A stretch of 64,000 nt of DNA from Dipteris shenzhenensis (lineage: Eukaryota; Polypodiophyta; Polypodiopsida; Gleicheniales): assembly GCA_047967505.1 (NCBI GenBank), contig CM106539.1; one strand, written 5' to 3'. The translations under genes and the position numbers were made by a program. Under the pieces are notes generated by a model. It was not told the DNA's origin. It made no database searches and saw nothing but the letters and a program-made list of their open reading frames with translations. This document shows, in pieces, positions 50,701 to 60,100 of this stretch; position 1 is the stretch's first letter; each line of letters starts with the position of its first letter.

Positions 50701-53700
50701 TACTAAAATAATGTTATGAGAATGTAGTGTAGACTGAAGAAGTACTTATACCATCTCAAGCAAGCCCCTAGGTTTGGTACCACGCTCCCTCATAGGGCTA
50801 GGAGCACTCGGAGTGAATTGGACCAAGGGCTCAATGTGATCAGAATTTGAAATCGCCATTGTCTATATGGATGACCTCATATTATGAAAAACAACAATCC
50901 TTGATAAAAAATGTCGAGATCAATCTCTACAAGAACTTTGAAATGCAAGGCTTAGAGCATTCACATTACACATTAGATGCTCAAGTGAAGCCTTGAGAAA
51001 GGCATATTTTTTAGTAACACAAGATACAAAGACTCCATGGTGGAGTGATTTTGCAATAATGAGACCAGAGATGATACACATAAGTTCGATAATTATCCAA
51101 TTGACAATCCTACTCTATATTCGCATCCAATTAGAACGTTGATCTATTTCATGATGGCGAAACGGCCCAACATATGCATGTAGTCTGACTTGTGAGCCAA
51201 TTCGTCGCAAAATCTTGTGTGCGCCATTGGAACGTAGAATATCTTTTGACACCCTAGTGGGACAACAAACTGTAGGCTGTACTATGATAGTGTTACTAGC
51301 TCTGGGTGTTCTCAGGCATAGATATGGGAGTTCAGAATCAATGTCGTATTCGAATCTCTCAAAAATGAGTCGAATTCGTTGATATTGTTTTGATTGGAAG
51401 ATCTTTTGACACCCTAGTGGGACAACAAACTCCTCATTGAGATTTGAGAAATGGATTTGGGAGGATTCCTTGAGTGAAAGCCAATTTCTGGATACGCATT
51501 CATGCTCACTCACATTGCGTACCTTGGTCATCAAAAAGATAGGTAAGGTGGCAATTTTTGCTGCAAAGCCTAAGTATATCTCACTAGCCAGGTGTGCTCC
51601 TGAAACCACATGACTGAAGTGGTTACTAGAGGATCTCAGTGTAGTCCAAAATTGAGCAATAGTCAACTTCTTTTATAACTATAGTGCCATAGCCTTGGCA
51701 AAGAATCCAAAAGGTCTTGAACATTTATGAATGAGGGTTAACTATTCATTCAACACCCAGTAGACATTGTGTCTCCTTCTTCCTTGTCAGATTGTATGTG
51801 AGGGCTTACACATTTTTTCAGTTCATAAAGAAACCAATTTTTGTTTAAAAAGATACCGGCATACGATGGTTGCACAAGTCTCGACCAAGATGATCAACAC
51901 AACCTATGCTAGTGGCAAATCAGCTAGGGAAAATACCTCTAGACTACAGCTTGCTCCTATCTTATAGGAGAGTAATGTCACATATTGGCATGGGTGTTGG
52001 TGAAGAAGATAAAGTCAAGCTCCACATCTGGATAAATGCATCATGACAAGCTCAATCTGACTGCAAACCACTTGGAAGCAACAAGCTTGAGCTGGCCATG
52101 GGCCACTTGGAAGCAAATCTTTTAAAAATGCCAAATAAGTATGCTTCTCATAAGATCACATAATGTCTTCATGTGCCAGTGGAGTACAGCACAATATAAG
52201 AGGCACTTGATCCTAGCATAATAAAGTGTATATCCCACAATGAATATACAAGCTTTAGAGGCTTGTTGCTCTTCCAAATTAAGCTTCTCATATAGGTCTT
52301 CTAATCGCTACCTAGACAGCACACAAAGTGGAACAACAATACTATAATTCACAAAATGTCACTCACCCTCATCCTTCTTTGACACATAAAATCATCAAAC
52401 AAGCCTACAGCCACCAATTACCACCCTGACAAAGTAACCAAAGAATAGGGATATCTGCCTTGCTCTCCTACTTGCTTATAGCCACAACCACAACCATTCG
52501 GGTAACTTGCAATCAGTCTAAAAAGGCCTCCCACTAAGAGAGTCTGGATGATTGCCATTGCTTCTTTTAAAAATGCCAAATAAGTATGCTTCTCATAAGA
52601 TCACATAATGTCTTCATGTGCCAGTGGAGTACAGCACAATATAAGAGGCACTTGATCCTAGCATAATAAAGTGTATATCCCACAATGAATATACAAGCTT
52701 TAGAGGCTTGTTGCTCTTCCAAATTAAGCTTCTCATATAGGTCTTCTAATCGCTCCCTAGACAGCACACAAAGTGGAACAACAATACTCTAATTCACAAA
52801 ATGTCACTCACCCTCATCCTTCTTTGACACATAAAATCATCAAACAAGCCTACAGCCACCAATTACCACCCTGACAAAGTAACCAAAGAATAGGGATATC
52901 TGCCTTGCTCTCCTACTTGCTTATAGCCACAACCACAACCATTCGGGTAACTTGCAATCAGTCTAAAAAGGCCTCCCACTAAGAGAGTCTGGATGATTGC
53001 CACTTAATCTTTCGTCCAATAAATGCAGAGACTCTTAGGTCAAGTCCAATATCCCAAGACCCATCGTACTAGGCAGCCAGCTAGGTCCCTATCATCGACG
53101 CGTGATAGGATGAGAAGGTAATGCCTTGGCAAGGACAATCCTTCTTATAAGAGTCTGTAGGGAGCGAGGTGAGAAGATCAGAGCAGAGGGTGGTGAGATA
53201 GGGAAGATTGGATTGAAGGTAGACCACATATTCCTCAGGGTGATCTTGATCAATTTTTGTCGAAGACATTGTCAGCTTCAATGTGGGAATCATGGGAGGA
53301 TATCGGAGATTGATGGTGTACTTTGTAGTAGGGGTAAGAGTCTTGCTACAACTCGAAGAGGAGGATTTCCCATTAAGCATTCATACAAAGTATGGTATTT
53401 GGTCTTAACCGTATGAGGTTTGTATGTACTGATAGACAAAATACATTCTTCACATCCTCATCCATTTTTTGGCATAATTCCCGGAGGGTCTTATGGCTTA
53501 GTGGCTTGGTCCAATCAAGACCACTGGCAAGATGGGCCTTAAAAAGCTCCATGTAAGTGCCAAGTCTCTTCTCTGTTGTGTCTTCTTTGAGTGTCAGTTT
53601 GCTGCTTCAAGACACGTCCACCATTCTTTGGAATAGCCCAGTATGCACCTAGGATTGTGTTGCTATCCTTCCTCTATGTAAACTTGATTATACCCCAGAT

Positions 53701-56700
53701 TTGATATTAAATAGGGTATCCTATGACCCTAAACTATCCTACCATACTAAGTTTCCTCTGTGCTCGATGCTCCTTTGAACCTATGCTTGGCTTTGATGCA
53801 AGCCTAGCTTCAACGTTCTGAAACAATGGAATATCCATTGTCCATGTCTTTGTCTATCCTCCACACTTACCATCATCAATCTCTTGGAATGGATGGACAA
53901 TACTTTGTATACTCAAAGAATGGATGTTTTGGGCATCCTCAATTTGTGTAGCTATTGTCAAGAAATGGGACACAATCATCACCAATGGACTTCTTAAGTT
54001 CAGACATCGTCTTCCTCCACAAAAAGATCAGACTACTATAATCAGTTGATGTTTTACAATTCCCCATGGATCACTCAATGCATAGAACCCTTTTGTGACT
54101 TAGATAGTGCTTTCCAAATGTAGGAATTGCAAATTTGCAGACACCAGAGTCTCCAACATCAATTTATTTTTCAAGGGTAGGCTCTATTTAATGTCAACTC
54201 GCATGTCTCTCACAAATACCACAAGCTCAGACATTTGATTCTCTCTCGTCATCGTGTGGTAGATATCTCTTGCAAATTGTGCTCTACTTCTCAAGGACAA
54301 TCAGCACCTCCCTTGCAAACTTCAACCCCAAGCATGTGTCATGATTGACCATCCTGTTAGATTAAGTCCCCTGGTATGGCCTTGTAGGCTAGTGCAAGCT
54401 AGTTCTAGTGTTTTTTGGTACAGTTAGTCCAACTAGGACAATAAGTCAGTGTATGACTTTTACGACTATGACTGAGTCCTATCCTAGTTCTAGGGTTATT
54501 ATGACTTATACTACACTTCATTTTTTAGTACTATTGTACTACTACAATATAAGCTCAGTTCGACTTCTACTGTATGTTTCTGCTCCTTCACTTCCCCCAT
54601 TCCCTACAAGCTCAACTTGACATCTATTGTATCTCTCTGGTCCTTTTCTCCCCCCATTCCCTACAAGTGGTATTAGAGTAGGTTTGTGACCCTGCCTCAA
54701 CGCCCGACTAATTCTGTTGCCCTAGATTGCCTCTCCACATGCGCCTCTTTTGCTACTATGGTCGACCAACTCGACACCACTTTAGTGGCCATCTTCTAAT
54801 TCTTCTAATTCTGATCAACAAGTCACAACCAATCCTGATAGTGTACAGTTAGTCATTTGTGGTGTGCTCTCTAGCTGTGCCCTCTCTCCTCATCTCCATT
54901 CATTTCCTCTCTCTCTCTCCATATTTGTTCATGGTATCAGAGCCCCCTTGCCTTCCACTGAGGCATCGAGATCCTTGTGTGAGAGATCGATCGAGAGATT
55001 GAGAGTGTTTCATCTTTCATTTAGATGATGAAAGATTTCCGTTCATTCATTTTCATCCATAGGTTTTCCATTGAGTGTTCATTGAGAAAGTGATACATTC
55101 ATTGAGTTTTAGAGAGAAAGGATTGATTTGTGAGAGTCCCAAAGAGTGGAGAAATTTCTTTGTGAAAGAAATCCATTGAGAAATAAATCTTAGTACGATT
55201 TCAATAGAATCTTAGTAGATTCTGACATTTGTAGATTCCTTGGGATCACACACAGAGGTGTGGTCAAATATATGCCACGCCACAAACTTATATGCCACAT
55301 TTCATGCCTAGCCAGATAGCCACATCATCATGTCTTATCTACCACGTCAGTAATCTGATCATAGAGCCACGTCATCAATTGCCACGTAAGCTACCACATC
55401 CCCATGTCACGTTAGCAAGTCCAATTTAGCCGCCACGCTAGCAACCACATCTTCAGTGCCATGTGGTGTAGCCCCTATCAGGCACAATTATCCCGTGCCA
55501 AGCACCCTTTGTACACTGCATGTGCACCCAGCTACCACCTCACCATAGTGCTCCATAGGCACGCCCCTTGCTAGGCACACTTTTTTCATTTTGCATGTGA
55601 ATCCACCGACCACATCACCATAGTGCGATTTCATCCTCTTTCGTCCCTCCTCCTTGATCAAGCCGTATCTCTTGATCCAGGAAGAATTTGAGGGTGCTCC
55701 AAAAAGAAAAATCAATCGATTTTTCATGCGCTATGCGCTCGTCACACCGCACGCAAGTTCGACACTTGCATCACACACTTTTAAGCCTCAACATCGAATC
55801 CACTTCTTGCACACATTCAAGCCTCTTCAGCGACGCATTTGAGCCCGCACCTAAAAGGAACAAAAGGAAAAGAAACTATTTCTCGCTTATCATCGCTCGA
55901 CGGTTGATCTAGCTCTAGATTAGCGTAGATTAGTTTGCCATAGAGGAGACAACTCCAAAGCAACCAATCGAAGCTATGCCCAAAATTCCCGACTAGTTCT
56001 TACTCAGAGTCAGTCCCTGTGCTCGCATGCAGTTTCATATCATCACATGTCCTGAAACCTGACTGTCAAAGTGTCATGTGCATGGATCGTATCTAACGTG
56101 TGTTTAGGCACACAGGACTAGCTTTGATAGCCTCGGGAGGCTAGGGCTAGGCAGGTGATTCTTAGGTTGGGTTGCAAGGGCAACGGACGAATTAGGATTC
56201 CATCAATTTTTAGCAGCACTGGGCTAGAGCCTATATAAGGGACCCAGGGGTTTCAACTTTCATTCACGCAAGTCAAAGCAAGTCTAGCTCTTCCTTGCTG
56301 GTCTGGATTGTACCATTGCCTCTTCCGAGATGGTTTTGGCTCCCTACCTAGCCTCATATCCTACCTATATTAGCGGTTTTCATACATGAGGCCGTTCGGC
56401 ACAGGGAGCGGTTGCTCAAAGTACGTAGGGGAGACTAGGGCACACATCTAAACGCTGCTCAGAGTATGACCACCAAGTTTTCCCGACTAGATAGTTTTGA
56501 TCAGGAGGGCTCATAGAGGTGATGACCACAAAGACCCGAGCTAGAGCTAGAGACACGCCAGGCCCGCTAGCGTACCGAGGCACGGATCATGCTAGGGGAC
56601 CTTACCTCGATGTTTGCTCGACCAGATGCATGACCCACAGGAGTGACTATGGCACTTGCTCACCGTAGTAGGGCTATAGATAGGAGACCTCAGCGGGTTG

Positions 56701-57997
56701 TACATGCTGAGAGCTGCCAGCGCCTTGTCACAGGATTTTTGCCTCTACAGCACCCTCACGCACCGACGCCCTCCTAGAGTTGACACTCTTGTCGGATCCC
56801 ACCCAGGGAGTCTTTGCTATTATATACCTGATGCCTTTATGCGCAGGACTGTGGATTTTTCTATTTATGTATGCCTCCTGGGTATTGATGCCCATTTCGC
56901 GGCTCCACCATCAGTTCAATGTATCAGCTTCTTTTAGTCTCATAGACCCTTTTTGGTCATCCGAAGATTTTAATAGATTTTCTTTCTTTCTTTTCCATCG
57001 CAATCATGGAGACTAAAACGCTATTAGGTGTGGGCTTCAAAGGACCAGTTGGTAATTCTATATTGCAAATTCCAATCCTAGATTTGGCAGGACTGCCAAA
57101 ATATATGCACATTATTTTCTTACAGTCCATGCACTAGTTTTCTAGGATCTAGCATTAAAGGGTGGACTCCCTAGCAAAGGGTTATGAGCATAGTGTCTCC
57201 CACAAGGACTAGATAGAAATCAGAGTTTCCAAGCCTTCTTGGCCTTCCTCTAGAAAATCCTTTAAGAAGATTGAGAAGTACATCAACCCCACCAATGTCC
57301 TCACCACTGCCCAATGGTGAGCGTAGGACATAGTATAAACATACGTTCTCACACATACATGTCCATGGACCCCCACAGATTTGAGCATCCATTGATACAA
57401 CGGTCTTCATACTAAATGCATGCCAGCATATGAATGGCAAGACTCAGCCGTGACAAAGGTTAAAACAGAAAGGGTACTTGGACAGGTAGAAATTAAAATA
57501 TGATCTTAATTACACTTTTGTTGGAAATGTGCACCAAAAAACAAAAGAGAAAGAAAGAAGGGAAGCCAGAGGCATCAAAAGATTAAACTATTACCTCCAA
57601 TGGAAAGCGGATGCTCCAAAACCATGAATCAGTACAAGTGGAGGCCCCTCCCCTTGCACCACATAGTGCACTCTATGGCTCCTCCAGTTCCAATAATTAT
57701 AACCATCTTGTTTAAATGGAAGCTTTTCCATCCCTGCAGATGGCATCATTTCAGATAAGAAGTACAACAATAAAGATTATAGAAACATCACGCCTTCACA
57801 TGTATACTAGGTTTAGAAAAGGTCCTGATCAAATATATACCACCTCTGTTTGTGGATGACATCAATCTCCAGCTCTACATTTCATGCAATAAAAGAACAC
57901 ACACCTTGTGCAGGCAGCTCCACAAGGCTTGTAGCACAAGCCACTATACCAGCTATAGTAGCATAATCAATCAATCTTCTTCTTTTAAATTTGGTCT
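29762..57997 (-). CDS. alpha/beta hydrolase, plastid-type, six visible exons (5' end missing)
   Basis: Exons: 57997-57905, 57733-57595, 48389-48219, 46542-46299, 30203-30112 and 30023-29762. Every junction is GT-AG and the phases match, giving 332 uninterrupted codons to a TAA/TAG/TGA stop at 29762. HGFGAS supplies the oxyanion hole. GNSVGG is the nucleophile elbow (Ser), WGDLDPW carries the acidic residue and GHCPHDE the His. DLLGFGWSDKA and WQAKQPARIRSVL are lineage-typical blocks. The protein closely resembles Arabidopsis At4g36530-type hydrolases, related to haloalkane-dehalogenase-like enzymes and predicted to be chloroplast-located; their substrate is not known to me. The first visible exon (KFKRRRLIDYATIAG...) precedes the hydrolase core, so a transit peptide exon should lie upstream beyond the LINE. 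Introns are 171, 9205, 1676, 16095 and 88 bp. The coding frame shows no damage despite the repeat load, so the gene is probably active. Confidence 0.93.
30112..30203 (-). CDS. hydrolase exon, cap region
   Basis: 92 bp, acceptor AATCAG|GTTTAT and donor TACTACAG|GTATAT. Encodes VYIDKTNVDDYLVDS and DPNAGEVYYR. Confidence 0.95.
30204..32210. other. hydrolase 16-kb intron, first part: nothing recognised
   Basis: AT-rich, with only short open stretches on either strand and no motif of any mobile-element family that I could recognise. Confidence 0.4.
32211..33180 (-). mobile_element. possible LINE 3' end
   Basis: The plus strand at 32211 reads poly-T then CAAAGAAAGGACTTCTATTA, almost the same as the start of the full-length LINE 3' end at 58262 (poly-T, CAAAGAAAGGAACCTTCTATTA). 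This suggests a poly-A-tailed 3' end of the same family on the minus strand. Coding similarity upstream is not clear, so the extent is approximate. Confidence 0.4.
32737..32875. repeat. 68-bp tandem repeat, two copies
   Basis: Copies at 32737-32804 and 32805-32875 share GGGGTTTGGACCACACCAAG and CTCCTAAGGCCTATATTTCC, with a few differences. Confidence 0.85.
33480..35730 (-). mobile_element. LINE of a second clade, RT and C-terminal remnant
   Basis: The minus strand reads, from high to low coordinates: HSTLDHIFTLHAIIKEAG; YASFVDFQKAFDTIPR (RT motif A); VKQGCPLSSTLFGVDIDEI; LLYAYDIVLPSS (motif C, normally YADDIV); EVFCKERDLTLNLGNTKVMI. After that comes a Cys/His segment near 34,050-34,130 (CRLCTLEEVQTEEHFL) as found C-terminal to the RT in several LINE clades. 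QGCPLSxTLF with YADDIVL differs from the L1-like copies in this window (CPLAPFLF, FADDTA), so this is a different lineage. The second catalytic Asp position is altered and stops are frequent: a dead copy inside the hydrolase intron. Confidence 0.8.
35990..37235 (+). mobile_element. L1-like LINE fragment, ORF2 C-terminal region
   Basis: Homologous to the minus-strand LINE at 58.8-60.2 kb. Matching blocks include LVRNVLWAGSDSTRNTR / VAWQTVIMP, WEGRPLREVRWDPREWFSPF, VDEVPFIFYTTWIG and the zinc-binding-region start DLLLRLAGRPQRL. It covers only the end of the RT through to the C-terminus, has many stops, and ends near GTCCTCTTC-like sequence without a poly-A tail. Confidence 0.8.
37640..37930. 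repeat. cluster of GTACGG-type motifs
   Basis: Within 290 bp the motif (T/C)(G/A)TA(C/T)GG occurs about nine times (for example TGTACGGAC, TGTACGGTC, CATACGG, TGTACGGAT twice, CGTATGG, TATACGG). They alternate with GAGGC and GAGCTG motifs. It is non-coding and much more GC-rich than its surroundings. It lies upstream (plus sense) of a copia-type primer-binding site on the opposite strand, so it may be the leader of that element. Confidence 0.6.
38118..38300 (-). mobile_element. LTR-retrotransposon PBS with adjoining LTR remnant
   Basis: Minus-strand TGGTATCAAAGCT at 38130-38118 is a good match to the initiator-tRNA-Met primer-binding site. It is preceded (minus sense) by ...CCTTCA, a plausible LTR end, so a 5' LTR would start at 38133 and extend to higher coordinates. 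The other LTR end is not resolved, and a LINE piece begins at 38312. Confidence 0.5.
38312..38640 (+). mobile_element. short LINE RT fragment
   Basis: The plus strand reads LLRHVSPIFAREQA, then EWKTPGWDGLTVEYFLAY, a TAG where Trp is usual, DALKRVLLHM, and AWKKGLVKLIPS. This is the RT entry region of a LINE, but the wording differs from the copy starting at 38.86 kb, so it is a separate insertion. Confidence 0.75.
38857..42146 (+). mobile_element. L1-like LINE, 5'-truncated, with poly-A tail
   Basis: It starts in the linker between endonuclease and RT (GKRELIDSHGVLQTDPDD). The RT then follows: GKCPGSDGLTPSFFIAFW, LIHLIPKGG, WRPITLLGTCYKILAKAI and TQTGFVHGRSIFYNIF. After a frameshift near 39,490 come LLDFEKAYDRVDWGFLEG, CPLAPFLFLFVTEAM, NSELTDDTAVYLD and KYLGCQVGLD. 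The conserved FADD is changed to LTDD. Further on are the C-terminal region and a zf-RVT-like zinc region near 41,350-41,510 (TLFFWLSIHGG..., CPRC, YCLWDC). It ends TTAATAGAAG...TTCTGG followed by 14 A. It lies antisense to the hydrolase gene in its largest intron. Stops are mostly TAG or TGA at Trp or Gln positions. Confidence 0.9.
42132..42145 (+). other. LINE poly-A tail
   Basis: 14 A residues end the LINE copy. Confidence 0.85.
42555..43040 (-). mobile_element. LINE ORF1 fragment (DUF4283-like)
   Basis: A 159-codon open stretch contains VAQWLKSLLKG, FYEVIFMDAQYKQQLLLKSALFW and CLVWVEVVGLPLYC...LAEALDKWF. The WVEVVGLPL block followed by ...IAxxLGxF-like sequence is typical of the DUF4283 region of plant LINE ORF1/Gag-like proteins. 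ORF1 normally precedes the endonuclease; here the nearest endonuclease remnant (44.2-45.1 kb) lies on the wrong side, so this is a different insertion. Confidence 0.65.
43041..44165. other. no recognisable gene; probably more decayed LINE ORF1
   Basis: Short open stretches only. Its position between two minus-strand LINE remnants suggests related sequence, but I recognise no motif. Confidence 0.3.
44166..45750 (-). mobile_element. LINE ORF1 zinc knuckle and endonuclease remnants
   Basis: In minus-strand order, a stretch near 45,715-45,500 reads DIPFLLFIGTEGM, FCNSYSIGFLARDCPKKKK, a decayed CCHC knuckle of ORF1. Near 44,500-44,170 a frame reads DSWIIGVDVNMVE and then ARIDRFYVDDWAL, corresponding to the GGDFN and RLDRFL blocks of the LINE endonuclease. 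Order and orientation fit one LINE, truncated before the RT. Confidence 0.65.
45751..46298. other. intron sequence next to the hydrolase exon
   Basis: Nothing recognised apart from the end of the 16-kb intron. Confidence 0.4.
46299..46542 (-). CDS. hydrolase exon, nucleophile elbow and cap
   Basis: 244 bp, acceptor GTGGACAG|CG and donor AACAAT|GTAAGC. Its first base completes the catalytic Ser codon, then VGGFTVLLTAAFYPELVSG. It ends in WQAKQPARIRSVLNN. Confidence 0.95.
46543..48218. repeat. hydrolase 1.7-kb intron rich in (CT)n and (CA)n microsatellites
   Basis: Separate arrays lie at 46989-47023 (CT), 47224-47335 (CT then CA, with interruptions), 47555-47610 (CT then CA) and 47741-47789 (CT then CA). 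In the compound arrays the order on the plus strand is always CT followed by CA. Long open frames across them are artefacts of dinucleotide repeats. Confidence 0.9.
47500..47561 (+). repeat. dispersed 3'-end-like repeat, copy 1
   Basis: The block GTATCAG-TT-TTTT, AGTCTCATAGACCC, GGTCTTCC, AAGACTTTAATAAA runs directly into (CT)n. A related copy lies at 56919-56985. The TTTAATARA end followed by a simple repeat resembles the tail of a LINE or SINE. Confidence 0.6.
48219..48389 (-). CDS. hydrolase exon, DLLGFGWSDKA block
   Basis: 171 bp, acceptor TGCACAG|ATAC and donor AACAG|GTATGA. Starts RYNIPELATKF and ends VLVGN plus two bases of the catalytic Ser codon. Confidence 0.95.
48390..49731. other. 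hydrolase 9-kb intron, first part: nothing recognised
   Basis: AT-rich DNA, no recognised coding sequence on either strand. Confidence 0.4.
49732..50640 (-). mobile_element. possible retroelement coding remnant
   Basis: Several minus-strand open stretches of 60-80 codons follow each other with few gaps (50597-50352, 50355-50143, 50125-49889, 49929-49732). They suggest one decayed ORF. One piece has a Cys/His cluster (NHTTNECFHDCKNC) that could be a zinc knuckle. No RT or integrase motif is seen, so the assignment rests on pattern only. Confidence 0.3.
50641..52118. other. unassigned sequence with one 183-codon ORF
   Basis: The minus-strand ORF at 51666-51115 is the longest in this intron but resembles nothing I know. 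It contains a short internal direct repeat: a 27-bp block with ACACCCTAGTGGGACAACAA at about 51,248 and again at about 51,407. It is probably not a gene. Confidence 0.3.
52119..53002. repeat. 445-bp tandem duplication, nearly identical copies
   Basis: Copy 1 is 52119-52557 and copy 2 is 52564-53002. The offset is exactly 445 bp from beginning to end with no indel. I see only two substitutions, both A to C (in GCTACCTAG/GCTCCCTAG and ACTATAATT/ACTCTAATT). It is non-coding and lies within the hydrolase 9-kb intron. Confidence 0.9.
53003..54354. other. no recognisable gene
   Basis: Only short open stretches; possibly the flank or interior of a copia element related to the LTR that follows. Confidence 0.35.
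54355..54665 (+). mobile_element. LTR of a copia-like element
   Basis: 311 bp, starting TGTTAGATTAAGTCCCC and ending CCCATTCCCTACA. A primer-binding site follows two bases later. An internal duplication (CCATTCCCTACAAGCTCA-like block) is present. No second LTR was found. Confidence 0.6.
54668..54682 (+). other. primer-binding site following the copia-like LTR
   Basis: TGGTATTAGAGTAGG differs by two transitions from TGGTATCAGAGCAGG, complementary to initiator tRNA-Met. Confidence 0.65.
54932..54952 (+). other. second copia-type primer-binding site
   Basis: TGGTATCAGAGCC is an exact consensus site, preceded by TTTGTTCA as a plausible LTR end. It lies only about 265 bp after the first site, so two elements are nested or adjacent here. 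Confidence 0.7.
54953..56918. other. leader/internal remnants of copia-like elements
   Basis: No gag or pol motif recognised. At 55,260-55,470 the motif CCAC(A/G)TC or CCACGT recurs at least six times. Around 56,200-56,280 a TATATAAGGGACCC stretch resembles an LTR promoter, but no LTR borders were found. Confidence 0.35.
56919..56985 (+). repeat. dispersed 3'-end-like repeat, copy 2
   Basis: Same order of blocks as 47500-47561 (GTATCAG, AGTCTCATAGACCC, TTGGTCATCCGAAGA, TTTTAATAGA), again followed by a pyrimidine simple repeat (TTTC)n. Confidence 0.6.
56986..57594. other. end of the hydrolase 9-kb intron
   Basis: Nothing recognised between the dispersed repeat and the splice donor at 57594. 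Confidence 0.4.
57595..57733 (-). CDS. hydrolase exon with the HGFGAS oxyanion motif
   Basis: 139 bp, acceptor CTGCAG|GGATGG and donor TGGAG|GTAATA. It encodes EKLPFKQDGYNYWNWRSH, then VHYVVQGEGPPLVLIHGFGA. Confidence 0.95.
57905..57997 (-). CDS. hydrolase exon (first visible)
   Basis: 93 bp, acceptor TGTGACAG|AGACC and donor CAAG|GTGTGT. It encodes a basic run then a hydrophobic stretch (YATIAGIVACATSLVEL). It starts in phase 2 relative to the missing upstream exon. Confidence 0.85.
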
Positions 57998-60100
57998 CTG
58001 TCACAAAAAAAATTTGCAATAAAAGTATGAATGTTTTAACCCTGACAGTATAAAAATATATTGGAACCCCAAATTCTAGCTAAGCACCCAGATAAATTAA
58101 GATTCGCCCTACACTCAAGTCAAACTAGAACCATCCTCCACTTCACATAATGATTCTTAAACCTATGTGTACTCACAAAAAACTAAACATTTTAGTGTTT
58201 GTTTTCCAATTCATTCATCAGTAAGTTCAAATAAGTTAAGCTAGTCAAATATCAGTGTTTGTTTTTTTTTTTCAAAGAAAGGAACCTTCTATTAATGCTT
58301 GAAAGATTTCATACAAGACAGCATCCCCGAAGGTGCTGAGTATGGAAAAAATCGAAAAAGGCTGGTTCCAGAGAAACCCAGCTCACTGCCTAGGGGATCT
58401 CTGAAATTGGGGCTAACAGACAAGTGGGGGGACTATACAGCCAGCGAATCCCTTGCGGAGTGAAGATGTGGAAAACACCTGCAGGCCAAACCTTGTAGAA
58501 ATGAGCACGCCTCTCGATAGTCGCCCTGGAGCCTGGAGTCCCACGCTCCCAGGTGGACCATAGAGTGTAAATGATATCCTGCTAGATGGCAACAACTAGG
58601 GTAGCCGAGGGTGGACCGGGTGCTCACCAATCACAAGACTGCAGCGAGCCACCCAGATGTTCCAAGCTGTGATACTGGCTACCACCTCCCAAACACTGTC
58701 CTTCCTAGGAGGAGGAGGAGCTAGGCTGTCAGGGGGGACTGCCTCATGGAGTGCAATCCTCTGGATGCTCTGACCCTGTATCCGGTAGGCTGGGGAGATC
58801 TCATCAATCTGAAACACGTGTCCTCCCTCTGTCAACCAAGCCACCATCCCCTAGGTGTAGTCTCTATGAAGACTCTGCATACGTGTCATGATCCTGAGGG
58901 CTCCCATCCATATCCTCGCTGTGTTACAGTAGCTCCACAGGCAATGCGGGATGGTCTCCAGGACACCATCGGAGCAACAATGGCACTGCCCCTCCACGAT
59001 CCAATGGGCAAGCCTTCGTGGGCGGCCAGCCAAAAGAAGTATGAGATCTTTCTCGGCCGCAAGCTAGACGACAACCGCATCCAAAACCTGGAGTGCACAT
59101 CCCGGGCACTCTTTGGGTCACCCAATGTCTCTCCCTTGAAGGGGCCCACCGCGATGAGTCCATCTACAGCCTCCTGCCAATCCGTGTGGTGTAGGAAAAG
59201 AAAGGCACCTCATCCACCGGCTCAAAAAGGCCGCCCCTGAAGGGCCAAAACCACTCTCCCGCATCCCATTGGACCTCCCTCGGGGGTCTACCCTCCCACA
59301 GCCAAAGGCGCCATCTAGAGGCGTCCTGCTTTGAGATACTGGGAGGGTCAATGTGCCACTCCTTCCCCAAACGTCCTACCACTCTAGTGTATCCCATCAA
59401 GACTCCCATCCATCTCGGGGTCTCTCTCAATAAGTGGCTGAAGTAGGCCTCCAGGTCCTACACAAAAGAAGCCGGGGTGCGTGCTCTGTCGCGTTGCATC
59501 AACATCCTCAAGGGAACACCAGTACGGGAAAATTGCCCCAAACATCTGTTGTCTCTCCAAACGTGAAGTCCTTCCCACCAGGACTCAGGAATGGCTAAGT
59601 CAATCTCGCCCATCCGCTGCCCTGACCCTCGCAGATGCGCTAGGGCATCAAGCCTCGCCTCTGTCTCCATAGGTAGTCTGCTCCAACAGCCAAAGGACCC
59701 TGCTGGACCAATGTCCCATTGTGCCCAACCAATGTGAGTCCGTTGTCCGAGCATATGTCCCTCCTGATCTCTGATCTCTGGGTGCCACATAAGGGGCTGG
59801 CGCTCAAACTCCTCTCTGCATCTAGGCGGTGAGACTCCCTGCTGCCAGTCTCTACCATACCCTGTGAAGACTCCTCATCAGGGTGGAGCCCTTTCCCGTA
59901 AGGGGGACCTCTGAGAAGATCCATCTATGTGAAGGCTGCCACTATCCCTCAGTGCATGGGGTGTTCCTCAGAAGCCCTCGCTGTAAGAGGAGCTTCCAAG
60001 GCTTTGCACCTAGGGTGAGGCCACAAACCACCAACTTCTCCAGAAGGGCCCTGCTCTGCATCTCCGGATCAATGACACCCAAGCCTCCCACTGCCTGCGC

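Noticed and set aside
51115-51666. 183-codon minus-strand ORF
   Set aside because: No recognised domain, contains an internal direct repeat, lies in an intron with no splice context; recorded only as unassigned sequence.
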